Shown here: piece by piece, positions 58,713 through 64,000 of the stretch | Position numbering within the stretch: the stretch's first letter is position 1 | How the letters are laid out: each line of letters starts with the position of its first letter | From: Plectrocnemia conspersa | Lineage: Eukaryota > Arthropoda > Insecta > Trichoptera > Polycentropodidae | Assembly (NCBI GenBank): GCA_009617715.1 | Contig: VTFK01000144.1 | Span: forward strand, 124,001 to 188,000 | Length of the DNA stretch: 64,000 nt | Direction: 5' to 3' | Translations under genes and position numbers: made by a program | Notes under the pieces: generated by a model | Databases searched by the model: none | Told to the model about the DNA's origin: nothing | Seen by the model: only the letters and a program-made list of their open reading frames with translations

Positions 58713-60244
58713 TTATTGATAATATTGCATCACTATAACCAAGTATGAAAATATGGTAGCAAAAACAGAAAACACCAGTTCATAATTTATGTAAAAACAG
58801 CCCAACAGTGGAATAGTCGCCTTTTGATTTAAACTCATGTTTGCTAGTATTTTAAGTTTGCGTTGCAATAATTCATCTGAAAAAAATAAAGTCGTGTAAA
58901 AATAAAAAATATTTTATGCGTCTCAAATTTGCAACCCATGAATGATAATCTGAAAAACACACTATATAAATTATTACTACTATCCTCAATATAAAGTATT
59001 TATTTTAAGATGCTTCTCTATACTTATCAATACGATAAATTATAATGTTTTGCCAGATTTCATTTTTTTTGTTCATGTTTAATTGATAAAATCTATGCTC
59101 AATGAAGCAAATAACTTACCATTTGACAATAATTTTAGCAATAATGGATATTAAAATATGATACTTACCGTTTATAGTGATGGTCAGTTTAACGCTCAAC
59201 TCACTAGTTCGCTCAGATTCTGACCTCAGTAATTCTGCTAACGATGTAATGATAAAGATATAGGATATCTCTTTATATCCCCAAATAATTAAAGATCCAA
59301 TCAACCAAATGTTCTTAAAATAATTGTATTTAAATATCGCAACATATCAGTAAAATATAATAATTGAATAAGTACCGTTTTAAAATCGCTAATATAGGTT
59401 TTAATTGAAAAAATGCACATTGTTAAGGAATAAGACATTATCAATGTTATTATCTTCAAAATAAACTAAAATTCAATTAGATTAGTTAGTTGTTAATTAA
59501 AATAGCTATTTTTTATTATATATTCCTCACCTGTCTGCTGAACCGAATTTTAAGATCATCCAAGTTGCTGACAAGCATCTCATATGTTTTAATTAGTGCT
59601 GCAACATTTTCACTTTTATCTTTAAATTGTGTTTTATTTTTTTTGCATTCAAATAAGTTTGTTGTTTTGAAATCTACAGCATCATTTTTGCAAATATTCC
59701 TTAGTCTTCGATTCATGTTTTTAAATAGAATTAAACAAAAAAGCATTTCGCATGTGATATGCGCTTCAAAAATAAATGTGCAGAACATATTGATAATTTT
59801 AAGCCCTAAATAATTCCAACCCATGTACGAAAAAATTGAAATAAAAGCACAAAAGCACATAAACATGAAATGAACTAGTATAGCACAGTTAATTAGAAGT
59901 TTCTTGAAATGTTCTGAACAGTTCAACAACTTCATTACTTTGACGTATCTTCTGAAAGACTTTCTTTTTAATTTCGAATTGGCAATGTCTAATATTATAG
60001 ATGCGGGTATAGCACAAGTTTCTGAGATGGATAAAATCATTGAAGCAATGTTAAACAACAATTCAGATTCAATTGGCAATAGTGAAATGTCCTCTGTATA
60101 GTTATGTAGTTCGTTTAAAGTTGCTACTAAGACTATTACGCTCGATTGAACTATGGCCCATTTTGAGATTTTTGATTTTGATGCAGATACATTAAAACCC
60201 AATAGGGCATATATTATTTTAAAAGCGATCAGCTTGTATTTCAT
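58713..60244 (-). CDS. GrC5: complete gustatory receptor, subfamily C
   Basis: Exons on the minus strand: 60244-59531, 59465-59376, 59313-59169 and 58876-58713 (714, 90, 145, 164 nt), 370 codons plus stop, phases 0, 0, 1. It starts MKYKLIAFKIIYALLGFNVS. Four hydrophobic segments lie in exon 1, followed by LFKNMNRRLRNICKND. Exon 3 has IIWGYKEISYIFIITSLAEL and LRSESERTSELSVKL. The last exon begins ELLQRKLKILANMSLNQK and ends SYLVIVMQYYQ, the Gr signature. It is the intact partner of C4. A second possible last exon lies at 57826-57666. Likely a taste-neuron cation channel; ligand unknown. Confidence 0.9.
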
Positions 60245-60258
60245 TTTTATATCTGCTC

Positions 60259-60271
60259 CAATTTGACACTT
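60259..60271 (-). promoter_or_regulatory. Conserved AAGTGTCAAATTG box upstream of GrC5
   Basis: A copy of the subfamily C box on the minus strand, 14 nt before the ATG, preceded by CTCAAGGAA as in C1 and C4. Confidence 0.4.
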
Positions 60272-60406
60272 TCCTTGAGAAACCGATCAGACATTTAATT
60301 TGCTTATGGTGTGTGTTTATTATCGCTATGTGTATACATATGTATCATTATTTCATAGTTTATTAATGAAAAACATTAGCTCTCAACCTTTCGCATGCAT
60401 CATAAA

Positions 60407-60566
60407 TTAATTGCATTGTATTATAATGACAGCAAATGACACTGTTGTTGCTATTATCGATAAAATAAATTTGCATTCTAATGGAATAGCCGATTCACGT
60501 TCAAGTTGATCTTATTGTCATTGATAAATTTAGTCAGCATTAAGAACTCGCCGGGAAGTTCTCCTT
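60407..60566 (-). pseudogene. D-type last exon relic upstream of GrC5
   Basis: Same exon as 57666-57826 but 160 nt. One A is missing in the ATGGAAATAGCC region near 60481-60486, which shifts the frame. The acceptor is intact. Confidence 0.8.
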
Positions 60567-60894
60567 CTGAAAAAAATAATGTGTTGCTGAAAACAGATAG
60601 AAAATATAATGTCCGATACTTTGAGATATTTGTTATTTTTATATTCTAATTTTGAAGTAATTGTCCTAAAACGTGTAACAAAAAATGGTTTTATGCCTTA
60701 GAAAAAATTTGTAAATATAATGTTTATCAGAAGAATCTATTATGACCGAAATTCGCAGAATTCATTTATCGAACGAAATAAAATGTTGAAAAGGCTCACC
60801 CTTTGTTAAACCTTTATATAAATTCTTGTGAAGTAATTTTATATTATTATATTATTATTTTTAGTTTATTAATGAAGAACATTAGCTCTTAAAC

Positions 60895-61006
60895 TTTCGT
60901 ATGCATCATCATTTATTTGCATTGAAGATGATTCTTATTCGAGTTGATCTTATTGTGATTAATATATTTAGTCAGCATAAGGAACTCGCCGAAAAGTTGT
61001 CTTTCT
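60895..61006 (-). pseudogene. Second, deleted D-type last exon relic
   Basis: This matches the start of the D-type last exon (GAACTCGCCGAAAAGTT, TTTAGTCAGCATAAGG on the plus strand) and the downstream words GTATGCATCAT. The central membrane-segment part is missing. A local duplicate of the copy at 60407-60566. Confidence 0.7.
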
Positions 61007-62419
61007 GAAAAAATAATATGTAGTTAAAAACAGCCAGAAACATTAATGTGCGACACTTTGCGAAATTTGTGAATTTTTGTGCTTATTATCGAGTAATTGT
61101 TGTCAAAAAACGTGTAATGTGTAAAAAGTGTAAGGATAAGCCAACAACGAAAGTATTTAAGGACGCAGCACAAAAATTACACATATTTATTTTTTGCCAT
61201 TTTATTTCCAATATGAAAAAAAGAGTGGAAGTAGGATGAAAGGTACTTCTTTGAGAGCTAAAATTTTACATCGTGACTGTTTTTATTCACATAAAATTGT
61301 AACTGTTTGAAGTACAGTTTTAATTATATTGTCTATAACTTCAAGTGCTATATCACTTATTTCACCGTTTATTTAATTGCGCAAAACTGTGCGCGGCGTG
61401 CACTTGATAGATGACAGAAGAGTTGTCATATGTAATCAAATTTGTCAGTTATGAAAATCCCAGATTTGGCACGCTTGAGAACGAACTGCGCAATTGATTT
61501 TATCGAGTCAAATTTTAAACCTTTTATATTTTTTAATTAAGAAAAATATGTTTCATTTATAAGGGATTTTAAATACAATATATGTATAATGTAGATTTGT
61601 ATTAGCTTCTTCATACCGAAAAAAGGTGTAATTTCATTTTGGTGAACGTTAACAATTGAAAGTTTTATAAAAAACATTACTAAAAACATTTTCACAATGA
61701 CAGTGCTGTCATTAACAAGTAACTACTCAAAGAAAAACAGTAATTTGCAAAATTCTGGAATAATTCTGCAAGTATTTAGTTAATTTTTTGCAAAAATCCC
61801 ATTTACTTTAAATATTTTTATTAAAAAACACTAATTTAAATATTTTTTAAGTTGCAGAATTAAATTTAAATATTTCATTTCAACCTAAAAAATATTTCTT
61901 ATTTTACCATGGATTTCAAATGTTTTTAGTTTATTATATATTTTAAATATATTTGGTTTATTATTAATTTTAAATACTATTATTATATGTATAATAAAAT
62001 AAATAATGCTGCGCAAATAAAACATTTACTTTAAAAAATGTATTATATAAATCAAAATATTTTTTTTATAAAAATAGACAAGGTCTCAAAATTATTATTA
62101 TTTTTAAAGCGCATATTGTGCTTCTGTCCAATATTGGTCTAAAGCAGCAAATTAGGTGGTAGATATTTACAGTTTATTGTTTCTTTCTAATTAGTAAATA
62201 TAATTAAATACTGGATTATATATTTACACATGCAACATAAAAAACTTTTTTAATTATAAAGTAACTTATGGTGTAACTAAAAAACGTTCTTATTACTGAA
62301 ATTAAAATTTATGATAAAATTGTGTTATATGTCAGTCATATGTTAATTACATCTCATAGTAATATAGTTAATTTTTTTTATATTGATATAGCTATTTAAA
62401 CAGAAAAGCATCATTTCAA

Positions 62420-62680
62420 AAAATATTGCAAACTTTTTGGTATTATTTTTTGTTTTATTAATACTTAGAAAAGTTGCAAACCTATTTAAAATCGTAATAC
62501 AATATTTAGCTTTACAATTTAATATCTTGGTTTTAAATCTTACTTTAAAAAATATAAAATATTTTATTCTGGAAATATTTAGCTAAGTTGTAAACCTATT
62601 TTCAAATGGGTTGAAAATATAAAGTAGTTTTTATAGATTGAACCATTTTGACCAATATTTACAAAATCTTAAATATTCGT
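62420..62680 (-). repeat. AT-rich repeat R5, copy 2
   Basis: On the minus strand it reads ATGGTTCAATCTATAAAAAC, then CATTTGAAAATAGGTTTACA, then AAATAGGTTTGCAACTTTTC, matching 28290-28560. Repeating units of about 110-120 bp are visible. Confidence 0.5.
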
Positions 62681-62911
62681 CTATGTAGCGGGCAAATTTA
62701 CGCAGTATCGCAGTAACAGTAAGAATCTAAAACCAACCGCATATCTCTCGGAGGCGCACGTGCGATCTCTTCTCATTTAAATTGTAAACCGCACAGCTAC
62801 ACAATGGTTTTTAAATCTGATTTAAACTATTTCATTTTAAAAAATCAGAACGAAGCAAAAATAATATTTAAAAGCAAAAAAGTTAAGGGTTCAGTAACCG
62901 CACACTCGCTA

Positions 62912-62944
62912 GCTTCGGTACCTCACGACAGTGAGGTACCGAAG
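62912..62944. repeat. Perfect 14-bp-arm palindrome CTTCGGTACCTCAC
   Basis: The arms CTTCGGTACCTCAC and GTGAGGTACCGAAG flank GACA plus one base. Together with adjacent CACACTCGCTAG it matches the terminal repeat of the element at 27700-28190. It is either one end of a second copy or a solitary end. Confidence 0.75.
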
Positions 62945-63153
62945 TTTAGTATAGTTACGTCATTAATTAGCTCCAAATCTAAAGTAATAAAAATATATTT
63001 TGTTTTTTAAACTAGCTTTATTATTTTTTCAACTTGATACTACAAGTTACTACTTTATTAATGTACATAATTACATTTTAAATTTAATTTATAATTATGC
63101 ATGTATTGAATTAACAGAGTATAAATATAAATAAAATTTGGTAGTAAGTCGTT

Positions 63154-64000
63154 TTAATGATAATGTTGCACCACTATAACCAAGTATGAAAATAAGGTGG
63201 CTAAAACAGAAAACAGCAGTTCATAACTGATGTAAAAACAGCCCAACAGTGGAATAGTCGCTTTTTGATTCAAGCTCATGTTAGCCAGTATTTTGAGTTT
63301 CCGTTGCATTGATTTATCTGAAAAAATATAGTTATGTCAAAATGTGCTTCCTTTACGCGTGATAAATATAAAACCCTCAAATAATAATCTATAAAGGATT
63401 TGTATTTGTAAAATATATATGTAACCATATTTTAGACGCATCTTAAAGTGAAGCACATTTTATAAATTATGCCTATTAGTTGATTTTGATGCTTTTTTTT
63501 TACCACAATAAATTATTGTTTAGTTCCAATTTCTTTTTTTATATTGTATTTATTTTTTAAAAAATGACTATTTCATATTTTACATACCGGACATTTTTCT
63601 TTAGGGGCTCTCACGGACAATTGCTCTCGATTTTTTTTTTTAAAATTGCATATTCATGCGAGCAGTATAAATTTCAAAGGACAAAAATGACAAACAAACA
63701 TTTCACGGACAATTGCAAAACATCGATTTAAAAATTTTTTTTAAATCCATAGATCGATTAGTTTAAATTCTGACATTTTTAATTTGAAATTTGCATATTC
63801 GTAAAAAAAACACGAATGCAATTGTCCTGAGAGTATAAATTTCAATTGTCCCTAGAGCAATTGTCACCGAACTATTTTAACATATAGAGTAATGTTAGCA
63901 ATAATTTATATTCATATATAGGTACGTACTGTTTACGGTGATGGTCAATTTAACGCTTAACTCGCTAGTTCGCTCAGATTCTGACAACAGTAATTCTGCT
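63154..64000 (-). CDS. GrC6: gustatory receptor, subfamily C, partial (runs off the right edge)
   Basis: Only the 3' part is in the window: exon 3 from the edge to 63930 (LSESERTSELSVKLTITVN, donor GTACGT, phase 1) and exon 4 at 63317-63154 (164 nt), beginning KSMQRKLKILANMSLNQK and ending SYLVIVVQHYH, the Gr signature. The last-exon C-terminus matches C1 best. Exon 3 has LLLSESE where other C copies have LLRSESE. Intron 3 (63318-63929) holds repeated CACGGACAATTGC-type words. Exons 1 and 2 are beyond the edge. Confidence 0.85.
63590..63870. repeat. Inverted-repeat element in GrC6 intron 3
   Basis: The words CTCACGGACAATTGCTCTCG and TCACGGACAATTGC recur in inverse form (CAATTGTCCTGAGAGTATAA, AGAGCAATTGTCACCG) toward the other side, with ATTTGCATATTC in both halves. 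This looks like a small worn fold-back or MITE; its ends are not sharply defined. Confidence 0.5.

Larger units (their letters stand above)
57988..60727 (-). repeat. Segmental duplication, unit 2 (GrC5)
   Basis: Second copy of the unit at 55258-57987. The junction lies at 57987/57988, where sequence from the far end of the unit (TGTAAATATAATGTTTAT) meets the interior of the piggyBac element (CCTCTTGGTCAATATGG). Confidence 0.9.
61010..63150. other. Spacer between GrC6 and GrC5
   Basis: No gene seen. About 61320-61680 is a second, more decayed copy of R8 on the minus strand. About 61690-62420 is AT-rich. R5 is on the minus strand at about 62420-62680. A GC-richer block near 62690-62800 is followed by the GGTACC palindrome at 62912-62944. 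Confidence 0.55.

Noticed and set aside
59490..60101. Plus-strand ORFs of 107 and 65 codons
   Set aside because: Antisense to GrC5 exon 1; the longer one looks hydrophobic only because the opposite strand encodes membrane helices.
1..64000. CRISPR arrays, operons, ribosome binding sites, rRNA or tRNA genes
   Set aside because: Intron-containing insect-type genome; no regularly spaced short repeats with unique spacers and no recognisable RNA gene.

Overview
This is a very AT-rich, intron-containing eukaryotic window. Its only clear protein family is the insect gustatory receptor (Gr) family of seven-transmembrane ligand-gated cation channels. Each intact copy ends in a last-exon motif of the form (T/S)Y-hhhhh-Q, the Gr C-terminal signature. 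The repeat content (piggyBac-like TTAA elements, a dead mariner, a LINE fragment, hAT-like ends) and the style of the cluster suggest an insect, most likely a moth or butterfly; the order is an inference. Gene labels (GrA1 and so on) are mine.

Layout: 1-14.4 kb holds no recognisable gene apart from one doubtful 85-codon ORF; it is AT-rich sequence with old repeats. 14.4-39.5 kb is an array of two Gr subfamilies, A (A1-A4) and B (B1-B4), all on the minus strand. It is interrupted by one C gene, C1, on the plus strand (36.1-37.7 kb). 41.1-42.6 kb is a single minus-strand D gene. 43.1 kb to the end is an array of C genes (C2-C6) on the minus strand, running off the right edge.

A, B and C genes share one four-exon plan: a first exon of about 714-750 nt, then 75-90 nt, then 145-148 nt, then a last coding exon of exactly 164 nt, with intron phases 0, 0, 1. 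Intact models encode about 370-380 residues. A1, B2, B3, B4, C1, C3 and C5 look complete. C2 is complete only if its last exon lies across a 6.2-kb intron full of transposons. A2 looks like a working chimera of an A first exon and B exons 2-4. A3 is a sister chimera with frameshifts. B1 and C4 each carry a small frameshift. A4 is a lone first exon. D1 has an unusually short second exon.

The region records birth-and-death evolution. There are two clear direct segmental duplications, about 2.92 kb around B1/B2 and about 2.73 kb around C4/C5. Relics of the last exon of a D gene sit just upstream of C genes, implying an ancestral D-C tandem pair. A deletion or recombination fused A to B. The most unusual non-coding structure is a cluster of long palindromes and about 197-bp tandem repeats at 47.7-48.9 kb. 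If expressed, the receptors would act separately or in combination in taste neurons; no operon-like logic is expected. Whether this is a new biological system is doubtful; the strongest novelties are the chimeric Grs, the possible alternative D-type last exon for C5, and the giant repeat-filled intron.
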